Origin: Azolla pinnata
Lineage: Eukaryota; Streptophyta; Polypodiopsida; Salviniales; Salviniaceae
Length of the DNA stretch: 51,815 nucleotides
Reading direction: 5' to 3'
Assembly: GCA_037176905.1 (NCBI GenBank)
Contig: JBBBWG010028810.1
Location: forward strand, 2,297-54,111
Shown: positions 22,480-39,715 of the stretch, piece after piece
Layout of the letters: every line of letters starts with the position of its first letter
Position numbering within the stretch: position 1 is the stretch's first letter
Notes under the pieces: model-generated
Database searches by the model: none
What the model saw: the letters and a program-made list of their open reading frames with translations, nothing else
What the model was told of the DNA's origin: nothing
Made by a program: the position numbers and the translations under genes

Positions 22480-23095
22480 TAGGGTTTCTGTGGCATTAGG
22501 GTTTTTGCTTTTCCGGCGTTTCTCCAATTTTAGGGTTTTCTATTCGCTGGAACCGATTCTCAGGGTTTCCTCCGTGGCTTTTTTAGGGTTTTTGCATTTC
22601 CCCTTGTTCTCTAAGTTTTAGGGTTTCCTGTTGGCTGGAACGGATTTTTAGGGTTTTCTATTGGCTTGAACGGATTTTTAGGGTTTCCTATTGACTGGAA
22701 CGGATTTTTAGGGTTTCCTACTGACTGGAACCAAAATTTAGGGTTTCCTATTGGCTGGAACTGATTTTTAGGGTTTCCTACTGACTGGAACCAAAATTTA
22801 GGGTTTCCTATTGGCTGGAACTGATTTTTAGGGTTTCCTNNNNNNNNNNNNNNNNNNNNNNNNNNNNNNNNNNNNNNNNNNNNNNNNNNNNNNNNNNNNN
22901 NNNNNNNNNNNNNNNNNNNNNNNNNNNNNNNNNNNNNNNACTGACTGGAACCAAAATTTAGGGTTCCCTAATGGCTGGAACTGATTTTTAGGGTTTCCTA
23001 CTGACTGGAACCAAAATTTAGGGTTTTCTATTGGCTGGAACTGATTTTTAGGGTTTCCTACTGACTGGAACCAACATTTAGGGTTTCCTTTGGAC
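22480..23095. repeat. Telo-box satellite, 30-bp monomers in a 60-bp dimer
   Basis: From about 22620 the array alternates monomer A (TTGGCTGGAACTGATTTTTA plus GGGTTTCCTA) and monomer B (CTGACTGGAACCAAAATTTA plus GGGTTTCCTA). Each monomer ends in a TTTAGGGTTT telo-box. Looser GGGTTT-bearing copies extend left to about 22480. The array is interrupted by the N gap and resumes in the same phase. The long minus-strand frame across it exists because 60 is a multiple of three. Confidence 0.9.
22840..22939. other. Assembly gap, exactly 100 N
   Basis: A run of 100 N inside the 60-bp satellite. The round length is the usual placeholder for a gap of unknown size, so the true array length is unknown. Confidence 0.98.
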
Positions 23096-25699
23096 TGCCA
23101 TCTCCCTGTCTTTTTCTGTGGCATTAGAGTTTTTGCTTTTCCAAGCTCGAGGCTTGCGTTTTTTTCCTGCCTTTCCTCCTGGGTTCCTCCAGTTTTAGGG
23201 TTTCCTTCAGACTGCCACCTGCCTGTCTCTGCATTGCATGTTGTGGCTGCATTGGTCAATCGGAGAGGAGGACTGAAAAACAAAAACACAGAAAACCCCA
23301 GTATGGATCTGGAGCAGATCGGCAGCAGCGCAGCTCTCTACAGATCGATCGATGCACACCAACTCATTCGGAGAAGAGATCGATCGATCGATCGCAGCAT
23401 GTGCTCAAAGAGAGAGAGCACGCATGCATCTCCGAATGTGACAGAATCTCGTCTGTGCAACCGATGCCTGCAACTGTAACCGACATCTATTTTACCAGGA
23501 GCAAGGAAGCAGAGAGAGAGAGAGAGAGAGTCACAAACATGGACAATGGACGATCCACGTCTAAATGGCCCTGCGTCGGGGGCTCCATACAGGCAGCGAG
23601 AGAGCCATGTTCCCCCAGAGTAAACTTTTGCAGAGCTTTTTCATACGGCATTAATAATCGCGCCTTCAATACGCCTCCAGAGACTGACTCATGGATCATA
23701 TACCAACAAACAATATGCCCAAGTAGAAGGTCCTCTTGGCTACATACATCAGCAGCAGGTCTGGCCAAATTGAGATCTTGCCCTCTCGGGAGACAGACCA
23801 TGGGAGGTGGTGGCAAAGTTCCAGTCGGACCATTTGCGAATCCCCCAGCCCCTTTTCCCCCCCCCCATTATGTATCTTCATTCACGCAGTAACAGTGACA
23901 TGCCTCGCTGTCACCAGTTTACGTCATCTGAATCGAAGATGGAGCCGAAGAAATTTGCCATTCTCCCCTGCATCGTTCTGTCTCTTGGAGGCCGAGGATC
24001 CAAGCGGAGCCCCCTTTGCCGACACGACAGAAGATTTACAGTCGCATCGGTTGCCCAACCAACGATATGCGCGCCACAGTGCGAAAGCGGAAAGCAGTTG
24101 CCCCCCGATGATCTGATCTGATCTAATCTGATCTGATCTGAGCTGTATTGGGACTGGAACACCCAGCAAAGCTTGCCAAATGCCAGTGTCATTCGGCGGG
24201 GGAGAGCACCTGCTTTTTCGGCCTCGGCATTTATGTGGGCTTGTGATGGCTTCCCTCAGCCAGCAACAACAGCAGCAGTAGCCGCCGCCTGATCTTCTTC
24301 TGTTTCCGACTCTATCTTGTGCTCTACCGATCAATTTTTCGGCGCATCAATTCTCTGCTCCATTCTTGGGCCCCATGCGGCTTTCGTGTTGCTCTGGTTA
24401 CAGTTGCGCGATCGTGATGAATCAGAATCAACCGGTCCCATCTGTTGCCTCTCTCTCATTCCCCTCATTGTTCTACCTACAGAACCCATTCGGAAGCTTG
24501 AATCAGCAGTCGATCGACGAATACGCAACGCATAATTCCGGCTGACGATCAGCCCTTGTGATCTTATGACATACATCGGATGGACGACGGACTCGAACAG
24601 CTTCGAAGAATCATAACCAACCAACCAACCAACCGCTTGCTCCACAATTTCAGCCGATTCTTTGTCTCGGCGATTTGAGCTTGTTATTCCCATGGATCGG
24701 TGACGTAATTATGGCTTGCATGGGCTCAAATGGACTCTGGTGGTTACAAGGAGCGACCAGTGCCATCTAATGATGCTGTGACCTGCAACCAACGCCCTAA
24801 AACTTAAGATTTGATGTTGTACTGTTGTTAATCAGAGCTTTGAACCCTAAATCCTAAACCCTCACCCACATGGGATAACAACATCCTGTCTCTAGTCAAT
24901 CGATCTTCGTCATATTCGACGTCACCAGTGGCAGATTCTACAATTGGTGTCAAACCCACAGATGATAGCTTCACGAGGGGAGTTTGGTCGACAGATCCAC
25001 ACCCACACACACGTGTTCTACGGCTTGCCCATTTATATGTCTGTCGACCTGTATGTCGCCAATAGAGCTTTTTTTTACTGTGCTAGTTTTCTACCACAAC
25101 AGAATGTCACAAGATCCACCAGCTAGAAGGGGCATCGGGTACAAGCTTACAACCGAACAGTAGAACGGTAAAAGCGGCTTCTGCTCAGGTGTGCATGCCC
25201 ATGGAGCCAAACACTTGGAGCTGAGTTATATCCCAAGCCTTTGTAGCAGAGCCTTAAGCTCAACCAACTGCTTCTCTGTCAATCCCAACGCAAGTGCGGT
25301 TTTCCTTCTTCTGACGAACCGAAACCGAAAAAAACACAAAGCAGTCCAGTTCTTCTTCTGTACACTTGCTTCTTGAACACATGATCAAATAGAGAAACAT
25401 GACCAAATAGAGAAAACCCAAATCTTCGACCGAATCGAATTTAATTAGCAATTCAACCTTAAAAGAAAAAAATATCCTTTTTTTTTTTTTATGATGTTGT
25501 TGCCACCAGATATTACAACCAAATGAAACTGCAAAAGTTTTACCATAGCCATGTACAACAAGCAAGGACACAGACCAAGCAACGAAGCGATGAAATGTAA
25601 ACAGGTTCTCAGAGCGCCACCGGCCCCTTTTGATGGATGGATAGATAGATAGATCGATCGTTGATCGATTCGATGGATATAGAGATAAGAGATGGAGAT
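23096..25699. other. Intergenic, no gene recognised
   Basis: Mixed-composition sequence with short simple repeats: GATC/CGAT near 23340-23400, AG near 23514-23530 and GATCT near 24108-24140. There is also one CCTAAACCCT tract near 24844-24862. Open frames on both strands up to about 160 aa show no recognisable domain. The part next to 25700 is probably the 3' untranslated region of glycolate oxidase, with a GATA/GATC run at about 25633-25690. Confidence 0.45.
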
Positions 25700-30153
<4,454 letters not shown>

Positions 30154-30173
30154 GGTGGATGATTATCTGGACT

Positions 30174-30801
30174 CTGCATACAGAAATAAGAAGAAAAAAC
30201 AGCAGAATTAACGTTAACTTGGAATGATGATGATCATAGTCAAAGGTGATGCTTGTGGACACTAGGTATGGCCATGGCCAAACTCATGCTCATGCTCATG
30301 CTCATGATCATAGTCAAGGTTGATCATAGTCAAGGCGATGTTCGTGGTCATCGTTATCACCATGACCAGGTCATGCTTAATGGAAATGGCCATGGAGATA
30401 GACAAGGAACAATAGGAAGCATGGCAGATGATGGGCATGTAACCCTACAGGCACGGTTCATGTAAATGGACCACCCTAAACCCTAAACCAAGATAGGGAT
30501 GGAGCACCATGGAAATAGTTCATGGTAATCACTAGGTCAGGATCATAGGAATGACCATGATGATGATGGAAATGGGTGGTGCCTTAATCAACTACTACTA
30601 ATACCAAAACATGGGGCGAATCACAGCATGTGCACGGATAAGAGAAGAAGACAGAAACCCTAACAACTAAAACTACACAAGAAACAGAGCACTAGAGAGG
30701 AACTCTAGCACAACAATGGCATTGGAATCCATAGCAGATACAAGAAAGAACAAAAAACTAAAAAACAAAGAAGCTGTGAAAGATGGGAGAAATCAACAAA
30801 C
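30174..30801 (-). other. GLO: Probable 5'-UTR intron of glycolate oxidase
   Basis: In gene sense, CTCCAG|GTTTGTTG ends an upstream leader (from about 30802 upward), and TGTATGCAG|AGTCCAG lies 20 bp before the ATG. The interval contains CATGCT/GATCATAGTC short repeats (30280-30330). It was inferred from borders only and needs transcript support. Confidence 0.4.
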
Positions 30802-32080
30802 CTGGAGCTTTGAACAACAAAGCAAAGAGATGGATGGGCAGCAAAGGAGCCCCCCCCTGTGATCAAATCAAATCCCCTGTGGATTCTGCCTGCCCTATAT
30901 TTGATTGAGCTGGGGCAGTGATCAAATATAGAAGCCAAACAGAACAAGGTCAGCTGCTTCTCAGCTTTAATGAAGTTGATAAAAACAGAAAACTAAATAA
31001 ATAATAAATAAAAGGGAATAAACCAGCCAGCAAACAATATAAGGAAAAGAATTCAGTGTATTTATTTACTAAAAAAATAATGGAATTTACTGAAATTCAG
31101 TATATATTATTAAGCATAGGCTCTGGTTTTAAAGCATCAAGGAATTGAATTTGATTAGCTAAAAGAGAGCAGATAAATGGGAGATTTTGGGCCTCAAAAT
31201 TAGGGAAAAAAACTGATCTCTCTCTCTCTTTGTCTATTATATTTTTATTTTTATCTATTTATTTAATTCTCTTTATTGATTTATTCAGCTTCAAAACAAC
31301 TAGATAAAAAGGGTATCTGAATGTGAAGAGGAGCTTTTATTTCCTTATTTTTATTTCATTTTATTTCATTTTGTTTCTGCTTATAAATTCATTATTAAGA
31401 GCAAGAGATGAAATATTATCCTCACACACACTGCACAATTTTTCTGTGGCTCTCTTTTTTGGGGCAAAAGGCCCTGTATCCCATCATCACCAGGCCTCTT
31501 CTTTTATCCACAAATCCATCTATCCCCATCTTCTCCAGATCCCTCGAGTCGCCTGTGTGTGCCAAACTGCACAGCAATTCACATCGCACAAGCGTCGATC
31601 AGGACAACACGCCACATACTCGATCTTTTTAACCGCTCTCCAGTGTGAAACCATTGCCTGAATCGCCTGTGGAGTTCTTTTTTTTTTTTTAACTCTTCTT
31701 TTGACCCATTATGAACACAATATTATTTTCCTTTTCATTTGAACATTAGATGATGGTATTTGTAATTATCATCGTACTCTCATAGATGAGTGGATATACA
31801 AACATTATTGTATGTTTGGTCTCATGGGCCAATACTGGCCTAAGAAGACGTGAATATATCTTTCTTTCTTCTGTCTCTGCCGATTTCAATCCCCCATTTA
31901 GAAGCCCCCCACCCCCCAGATCATATCGTATCTACTCCATATCAGCCTCTTATATTCTTGAATCTGCAACCGACGCTTCGACTCCCCTTGCGAATCCTTG
32001 CTAGTTCTACACTTCGTCGTTGCTAGCGGCAACTGCTTCTATGACACGCATCCCTAATGTGAAACCATTGCCCCAATCAC
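30802..32080. other. Upstream region of glycolate oxidase, intergenic
   Basis: Promoter side of the gene. No regulatory box can be assigned with confidence. The segments at 31647-31676 and 32057-32085 share TGTGAAACCATTGCC and the following dozen bases loosely, which may be a decayed duplication. Confidence 0.35.
31838..31872. repeat. Dispersed motif with CTTT tail, copy 3
   Basis: CCTAAGAAGACGTGAATATA followed by TCTTTCTTTCTT, upstream of glycolate oxidase. One base (T to G) differs from copy 1 in the shared core. Confidence 0.45.
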
Positions 32081-32280
32081 TTGTATGATCGGTTGTTTTG
32101 CATTTCCAAACCTGAGATAATGGGCCTCATATCTTGATAATCCACCTCATTTTCTAGGTGTTTGTCATCTAGTAGCTTCCGATAACGCAGATAAATATGT
32201 CCAACCTTGTTCGATTCTGCTTGAATAGCATCAAAAGTTTGATGAATCTCCCACGAATACACTATGTATATGATTCTCAT
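32077..32280 (-). other. Isolated 67-aa open frame, function unknown
   Basis: The frame has an ATG start and a normal amino-acid composition, with an amphipathic KVGHIYLRYRKLLDDKHLEN stretch, unlike the simple-repeat frames around it. I do not recognise it. No neighbouring exon could be attached. It may be a relic of a transposon protein. Confidence 0.25.
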
Positions 32281-35200
32281 ACTCTCTTACCATTTTTTCG
32301 CTATTTTGACAACATTAGAGTGAGCATACCCATCATGTTTCCCGAACCATAGAAAAGCTTTCATCTATCTTTGAAGTTGGGCCTACAAATTTACCAACAT
32401 GGAGCAATACACCAAATAGACTTGATTTTAGCAATATACTATCAACGGACTTGATATAGCAATCTCAAACTCTTGAATAAAATAGGAATACGTTCGAATT
32501 TGGCCTTTTTTAGGTTTTATAATATATTGTATTGGGACGAGTACAATTTGCTACAAAGATGATGCATTACTTGGGTTAGTAAAAATTTATGAGCACAGTT
32601 TTACAGCAATTGTGTCAAACTCAACTTCTCTAAAAGTTTCGCGATGACTCACAGGCTGTCCATTTCAATGCTACAAAGACCCTAAAATTAATCTTTCGAG
32701 AATATTAGTAGCTTCAACTGTTTGAAGTTAATCAAGGAATTCATTAAGATGTGTCATATATTTGTTGTCGATCTACAGTAGCACATCATTAACCATACAA
32801 TTTACTTCAGCCGCACCTCTTTCCAAGCTTATCTTGAATGGATTTCATAACCATCTTACTACAGTCAATGGATACTAGTTAGTACTACCCAAGATCGATC
32901 ATTTTACGATAATTGCTCACTTTGCTCCATGTGCAAAGACAATTTCAAGAGAGGTGACAATACGTTTATTATTATTTAAAATGTTTTTTTAGCTACGCGT
33001 AGTCTAGATGATGTTGTCTTATAAATCGAGGACTAATTTCATTTACCGTTTCAAATTCTCAAGCAAATACCCGATGTTCCACTTTAGAGGTATTGATCTA
33101 GCTATTATCAAGATCATTGGGTTGATATTTTACCGATGTAGAATTCACGTACAATAACATGTTACATGGTTCAATAAAAGTTTTCGAATGGCAGAAAAAA
33201 CGGGCCAACTAAGTTCTCGAGCAATACCTCTAGTGTTCACTTTAAAGGTATGCACTTAATTATTATCAAGATGATTGGGTTGATCTTTTACCGATGATAA
33301 AATTCATACACTAAGTCTTTATATGCTCTAACATCCTCATCCCCTGACAACTCCAAAAACCATTTAGTAGAAGAGAGAGCTCGTACTTTAAAAGACATTT
33401 ATCAAGACCTATCTTGAGAGCTTAATAGGCGACCTTTAGAAGAGAGAACTTCAAATACATTAGGAGTACAAGGTTGAGGAGATAGTAGACTCTCATTTGT
33501 ATTGATGCCAACTTCATCCCCTGTAACGTGAGATTAACCAACCAAAAACTTGATGAATGAATTGGAGATCATTTGCCTACAATATGTATCAACATAGTTG
33601 ACATGGAAAGCTGGCTTTAAAAGGAGGATAATGTTACAAACATGACAAAAGAAATAGTGACTTAAACAAATGTTTTGATAAAAGATAAGAAACATTGCAA
33701 ATTTGCATGTATCTTGAGTACCGACACAAAATGATTTATATCAATGTTTGAACCAGTGATCTTCACATATTAAAGTTAAGGTTATCATTAGTGATAAATA
33801 AGATTAAATGAAAGGTATGTTCATTTAAAATGACTTGCAACATTTATCGTCATTGAAATCAATGGAACCTCCAAGTGATAACCATACATGATATCCACAT
33901 GGTGAGCATACATGAGGCTTGGATTAATATAAATAGCGAAGTGCCTTCAATATTGAACCATTTTCGTTCAACGTCAATATTCGACACTCTTGTAAAAGAC
34001 ATTTTCAAGTGATATAATATAATCTCCTGACTTCTTGTTCTACTGTTTTTTAATTGTCTTTCGAGTCCAGCATTGTTTGCAAACTTCAGCTATGACACCC
34101 TGTTCTCTTTTACGATTTTCAGAGAATTCTTGAAACAAACATAAATTATGGATAAAAAAAATATAACAAGTTGGATCCATCTCAAACAGATGCTGGGCAA
34201 AGAGAATTGTGTACTTTACAAAATGTCCTTTGAGAGGTTCCATATCTTTAAACACTACAAGGTAATATCTATGACACATTACGCTTATAAAACTATTTAG
34301 ATGCAAGTTACGTCTAATTTTCTTTTTCTGTAGAAGCAAAAAATTAGGCACGTAATTAGATGCAAGTTAGACGCATTATAAATTTGGGGATTTTTTCATG
34401 GAAACTAAACATAATTTTGACGTAAAATAGATGCGATTTCACACAAATTGAACACCACTTGTGTCTAAAGCAAAAGAAAAAATTATGGTTATAATCAAAT
34501 TAAAGATTGAGCACATGAGTTTCTAACCATAATTTTACATAGTAACCACTAAACCATATCATCTTGGATGCTTTTATACACACACACGTAGAATCAGAAA
34601 ATAGATAAATGTATTGATCAATGCATTTATACCTCCAGCATGCATACATTTATACATATTTGTATGCATACAAGAAATTATATATATATACAAACATACA
34701 TATGCATTTTATATATTTATATGGCATAACTGAATATATATTGTAAATATCATACATTGAGGTCAGGGAAGGTAAGAGGGAGGTACATCTGATATAAATA
34801 GATAGTGAGGTCATATATGTAAATATCGTATATACAAATACGTACATACATGATACATATTTACATTCATTAAGAGGGAGACAAGAATGAGGTGAGAATA
34901 TCCCACATTAAAAGACAAAAAAAGGACATATAGCATAAATAGATAGCGAAAGCTTGAATTCTTCATTTATCTTTCGAGTTTTTAGCTTTTTAAAAAGGAT
35001 TAAAAAAAAAAAAGTTTTAGTGTTCTTTTATAACATAAGTTATGATTTAAAAATGTGGTTCACATTTAAATCGTACAGAAAAAATTTAATAATTTAAAAG
35101 AATAATTCGTATTTAAAAGAATAATTACAATCCAAACATAATCAAAATGATTTTATTTTTAAAATAAAAATATATTAAATTTTAGATTAAAATTTTGCAA

Positions 35201-36696
35201 AAAAATAGAAATTTAAGAGATTAAAAAAAAAACAAAAAATAGACACACAACTAGATGCATAGTTAGACACAAAATAAACGTAACATAGACATAAAATGTG
35301 TGTTTTTAATGCGTCTATGTTAGGCGCAACTTTACAACTATTCTTGCATCTATCTCAACATAGAGGTGAAGCATGAAAAGAAAAACAAACCAAATTTCAC
35401 GTCAAATCTCAAGTCTAGATACTGAACACCTTGTAGTGCTTATTCAACTTGATGAATTCCAAGTGATGTTCTTCAACTAACCACATATAGATAGAACGAT
35501 AACAAAAACAAACATTGAAGAGACTTTATTGCAACCCATTTAATATTTAGTTAGCTGTTAAGGAAGTATCTGAATACTAATTTACTTAATGTTCCTACAC
35601 AAACTCAACTAGGCTAGAGGCCAACAATCACATTGAATGTGACAATGATCTCAAACTTGCATATTGTTAAAGCCTAGCTGCTCTCATTGTAAAGAAGATG
35701 CAGATCATCTAGTCAATGAATTCTCGCTGATCGACTATTTCTCTTCTATGCATTCCATCCTCTCATAATTCACTTATTTATTTTCTAGTGTTTAATTCCT
35801 CTGGTTCAATCTCTAGCTCATAGATGTATATCCACAAACATAACAAACTCCCCTATTTCACACCAAAGAGGCTACATAGGGCTTGAAGAAGGCCATTTCT
35901 AAATATGCAATCACTCATAAAATCTTTGATAAAATCACCCATGAATGACGTAGCAACTAGAGATATTCGATAAGTTTCTCTAAAGCTTAGTTATATAAAA
36001 TGTTGCAATATATCAAGTTCTGGTACTTACGAAAACATTGGGGCTGACATCGGAAGGTTTAGAGGTTTCATGTAGATATGATGGTACAAAAGGTTCTAAA
36101 AGCTTCATCTATACATATCCACAATTTTACCCTGAACTCATCTACGCAGCAAGAGGCAGGCAAAGAGGTAAACATCTATATATAAAGCTTGTAAATATGT
36201 GCATACACCAGTGACAAATCCATAGTTATGGGATGCATTCGGAATTTGTAATGGCAGCAAATGATGGACACCACATATTAAACACCATGCAGCAAGGTTT
36301 GATTGCAAAAGCTATTCAGCATCCCTTTATCCAAGTATCCATGAAGATGTAGATTGATAGATTTCTTGAAAACAATTAAGGGTTTCTCACTTGATGAATG
36401 AACTTCACACGATTTACATTTCCTGCTGCCTGTTCGGAAAAATAGCACATTCACTACAAGCTTGCCAATTTGGGATTCTTTTAACAGTTGGAACTCCTAA
36501 TTTGAAGCCAAGTAAAATAAACATTTCAACAAACTCTGATAAATTTGCAGTATTTGGCCATGATTCCTTATCATTTCAATGCACAACTAAAATTTGTGTA
36601 ATTTTAGTTAACGCAAAAGTTAGAAAACACTTTTTCCCATCTTCTTATAAAAGCTTTAAATACAAAAGGTTGGAAGCATTTTCGCCAATACTTCGG
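32281..36696. other. Long AT-rich intergenic region
   Basis: No gene was recognised in about 4.4 kb. A segment at 33053-33150 recurs at 33209-33310 (shared TTATCAAGAT, ATTGGGTTGAT and TTTTACCGATG), with about a 157-bp offset. From 34.3 to 35.35 kb the motifs AGATGCAAGTTA, AGACGCA and TAGACACAAAATAAACG recur loosely. The region is probably decayed transposon sequence. Confidence 0.45.
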
Positions 36697-38084
36697 CTAA
36701 TACTGTAATTTGGGCAAGTTCCTAATTAACATCTTTGGCTCTTTACCGGCTCCTTGTGTTTTCCCCAATCTCTTATAATCTCGTATCTACAAACCGATGA
36801 AGCATTTCAATTGACAGTTCAAATTAAGTGTCTATCTATCTTTCTTCTGGTGACTAGCATACAACTATGTTACATAATTCTCAAACAACATTAAGCTGAT
36901 TTATCAGCATACAGAAGAATGCCATGTAAAAGTCAAAAGAATGCCTAGGAATATATCTATCACTTACAAGCTTTGCATAGTATTTTTGAGCATGAGTGCG
37001 GACTTGAGTTGAGCTCCTTGTTCCGACAAACTTGGCAATGGCAACAAAGTCGGTCCCAAACCTAAACATATATTTGGCATTAGTTCTGATTGTGTAAAGT
37101 TCAGTGTCTCCAATGAAAAATTAAAAAATGGAAGGCAAAAGTATATGAAGGAGCAAGCGAGCTCCACTAACGTTTTCAAAGCCTTTTCGAATCGTTGCCT
37201 TTCTTCATTCGTCCAATAGCGACTTTCCGAGCTAATTTGCTTCATTACAAAATGACACCGTTATTGTCAATATACCCACATCTGAATGCATATGAAACCT
37301 CATGAATGCTGATGAAAAACACAACATACTCATTGCATCGAGTAGCCAGATACATAAAAGCCATGCAGATGTGTTTATAGATCACAATCTCTGAAAATGA
37401 GATAAGAGTAAAATTACTCGGACTTATAACATGCATGCCCACAAGCTAGCTCCAAGCTTGTATGCTTATACATGTGGTTGCAAGCCAGTGATCGCCATGC
37501 TATACCTTGGTTATGTGAGATGTAGGCCTTTCTCTCTGTTGCTCTTGCTCTTTGAGAAGTACCGTCTACAACATAAAGTACTCAGATTTGTTAGACTTTG
37601 TATCGAGATGTGATACACATGTTCTGGATACAGACGTTAGCATCAAACACAAGTGTAATTTTGAAATGTGTCAATCTAGAAGGCACCTCAAACTCTCGCT
37701 TGCACGCTCACAACTATACTTGCATGCATGTTGAGCGTGTATTGCAATGCTACTGATGCATGTATAAATATGTGTGATGGATGGCCAAACTAACATGATG
37801 CTAGTAGAATTACAATGCTTTATATGAAGAAGCCGAATGCAAATGCGCCAACGGTATAAGCAAACGTGACATACATAGCGAAGGCAGACATGCCAAACAC
37901 AGTACAATGCAGGATGTACCTTCTGTTTAGCGTGTTCCAACTGGGTCTCGAGCTCTTCGAGGAAATGGGGGCCTACGTTCTCGGTCTGGAGGTAGGCTTC
38001 AGGGGCGAGCTTGATGGAACGGGCGGGGGGTGCGAGCAATCCTAGTGCGAAAGCATCCATGTGTTGCAATCCAATGGGTTCCAT
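36697..38084 (-). CDS. Small single-MYB (SHAQKYF-like) transcription factor
   Basis: Exons on the minus strand: 38084-37920, 37565-37506, 37239-37172, 37061-36968 and a probable last exon 36786-36697. Together they give about 158 aa. The MYB repeat runs from SRYWTNEERQRFEKAL to VGTRSSTQVRTHAQKYYAKL (about residues 82-129), with the RTHAQKYY block in place of SHAQKYF. This type binds DNA as a single repeat. Ahead of it is a predicted helical, Gln/Glu-rich stretch (FLEELETQLEHAKQK continuing to LLKEQEQQRERP). Phases close through exon 4. Exon 5 has a good acceptor, continues the frame and stops after about 29 residues, but a further exon cannot be excluded. A second in-frame ATG lies at 38060. 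The protein is short, with no activation domain visible. The family is clear; the subgroup and target are not. Confidence 0.72.
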
Positions 38085-38219
38085 CCGATCCACTCCACCG
38101 ATCGAATCGGAGAGTCGAATCAACGGATCATCCAACCAGATTTTATGCAGGCACACACAGAGCCAAGCAGCACATGCACGTGATACGCCACCGCCTTGCC
38201 TTTGAACAGCAGCGGCAGC

Positions 38220-38264
38220 AGAAACAACAACAACAACAACAACAGCAACAACAACAACAACAGA
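38220..38264. repeat. (CAA)n microsatellite
   Basis: A run of AAC/CAA units with one CAG interruption, about 140 bp upstream of the MYB start codon and probably in its leader or core promoter. Confidence 0.9.
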
Positions 38265-38562
38265 TCATTATTCGGGTCTTGGGCACGATCCGTTCCTAAT
38301 CATCGGTGATATGTGAATTCGGGGTTTCCTGGTTGCAGATGGCTCACCATTGCAATTTGCAGACGTTGAAGAAGAGGAGGACGACGACGATGTTGAGGAC
38401 GACGAAGATGGAGGTGATGTCGGACAGACGACAGCGAGGGCGACAGACGCCGATGACGACGATGGAAGGAGAAGAATGCAGGCAGTTATCGTTCGCCCAT
38501 TTCTTCCTCCTTTTCTCTGCACAAGAAGAGTGAAGATAAATTAGATAAATAATGGGCGACAA

Positions 38563-38726
38563 ATCCTAACCCTAATCTAACCCTAATCCTAACCCTAACC
38601 CTAATCCTAACCCTAACCCTAACCCTAACCCTAATCCTAACCCTAACCCTAACCCTAACCCTAAGCTTAACCCTAACCCTAGTCCTAACCCTATCCCTAA
38701 CCCTAACCCTGATCCTAAGCCTAACC
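38563..38726. repeat. Interstitial telomere-like array, 6-bp CCCTAA type
   Basis: About 27 units of AACCCT with variants AATCCT, AAGCTT and AGTCCT. The register is 6 bp (TTAGGG on the minus strand), not the 7-bp TTTAGGG register seen elsewhere in this window. Confidence 0.92.
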
Positions 38727-39004
38727 ATGCCATCACCAACCACATAGCAAGCTCAGCATTGTTGAATCCGTCTCGTGGTTCATTTACCAAGCCGGCTTCT
38801 TAAGTCTGGTCGAATCTCGGATCGTGATATAGGATCAGGTTAGTATCAGCAAGTTGAAAGAAAACGGATCGAGAATAGGAAATGGGACTAGGGTTTGCCG
38901 TTGCTGTTCTGCTCCGACCTCATGTAATTCTGCGACGATTAGTACATACCCTTGCAATGCGAGCTTAATCTGCTCCTCTTCTACGTACAAAAACGTCTTG
39001 TCGC
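38727..39004. other. Spacer between the telomere-like array and the minisatellite
   Basis: Unique sequence with no gene recognised. Confidence 0.4.
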
Positions 39005-39715
39005 GTTCGTAACAGAACGCTGTGTGGACCATGGATGGGCATGAATGGACCATGGATGGACATGAATGGACCATGGGTGGACTATGGATGATGGGCTGAA
39101 TGGACCATGAATGGGCATGAATGGACCATGGATAGACCATGGATGGGACATGAATGGACCATGGATGGACCATAGATGATGGCCTTGGATGGACCATGGG
39201 TGAGGGACCATGGATGGACCATGGATGATGGACATGGATGGACCATGGATGGACAATGGATGGACCATGGATGATGGACATGGATGGACAACGGATGGAC
39301 CATAGGTGATGGACCATGGATGGACCATGGATGGACCACGGATGGACCATGGGTGGACCACGGATGGACCATGAATGGACTCCATGCATTGTGGGCATGA
39401 ATGGACCGTGGATAGGCCATGGATGGGCTTGAATGAACCATGGATGGACATGGATGGACCATGGCGGGACACGGATGGTGGACATGGATGGACCACGGAT
39501 GGACCATGGATGGACACGGATGGACCATGGATGGACCATGGGTGGACATGGATGGACATGAATGGGCTCCATGCAATGCATGGACTATCACCATGGATGG
39601 ACCATGGGTGAAGGACTCGAATGGACCATGGGTCATGGGCCGGCATGCATGGACCATGGGTGATGGGCATGCATGGGGGTGATGGGCATGCATGGACCAT
39701 GGATGATGGACATGG
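39005..39715. repeat. ATGGACC minisatellite directly upstream of the PPR gene
   Basis: About 700 bp of a 10-12 bp unit, TGGATGGACCA, with GATGATGGACATGG variants. It stays open in several frames on both strands, producing apparent proteins rich in HPWSIHGPSM repeats (up to 276 aa). These are artefacts of the repeat. The array ends about 95 bp before the PPR start codon. Confidence 0.92.

Noticed and set aside
22828-23289. Repetitive minus-strand open frame (GNPKNQFQP type)
   Set aside because: It follows the 60-bp satellite and crosses the N gap. The repeat length keeps it open by itself.
23096-24700. Possible gene in several overlapping open frames of 100-160 aa
   Set aside because: Frames occur on both strands with no conserved motif and no consistent splice signals.
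34040-34351. 103-aa minus-strand open frame
   Set aside because: It is in AT-rich sequence with no recognised motif, no neighbouring exon and a Lys-rich start. There is not enough to call a gene.
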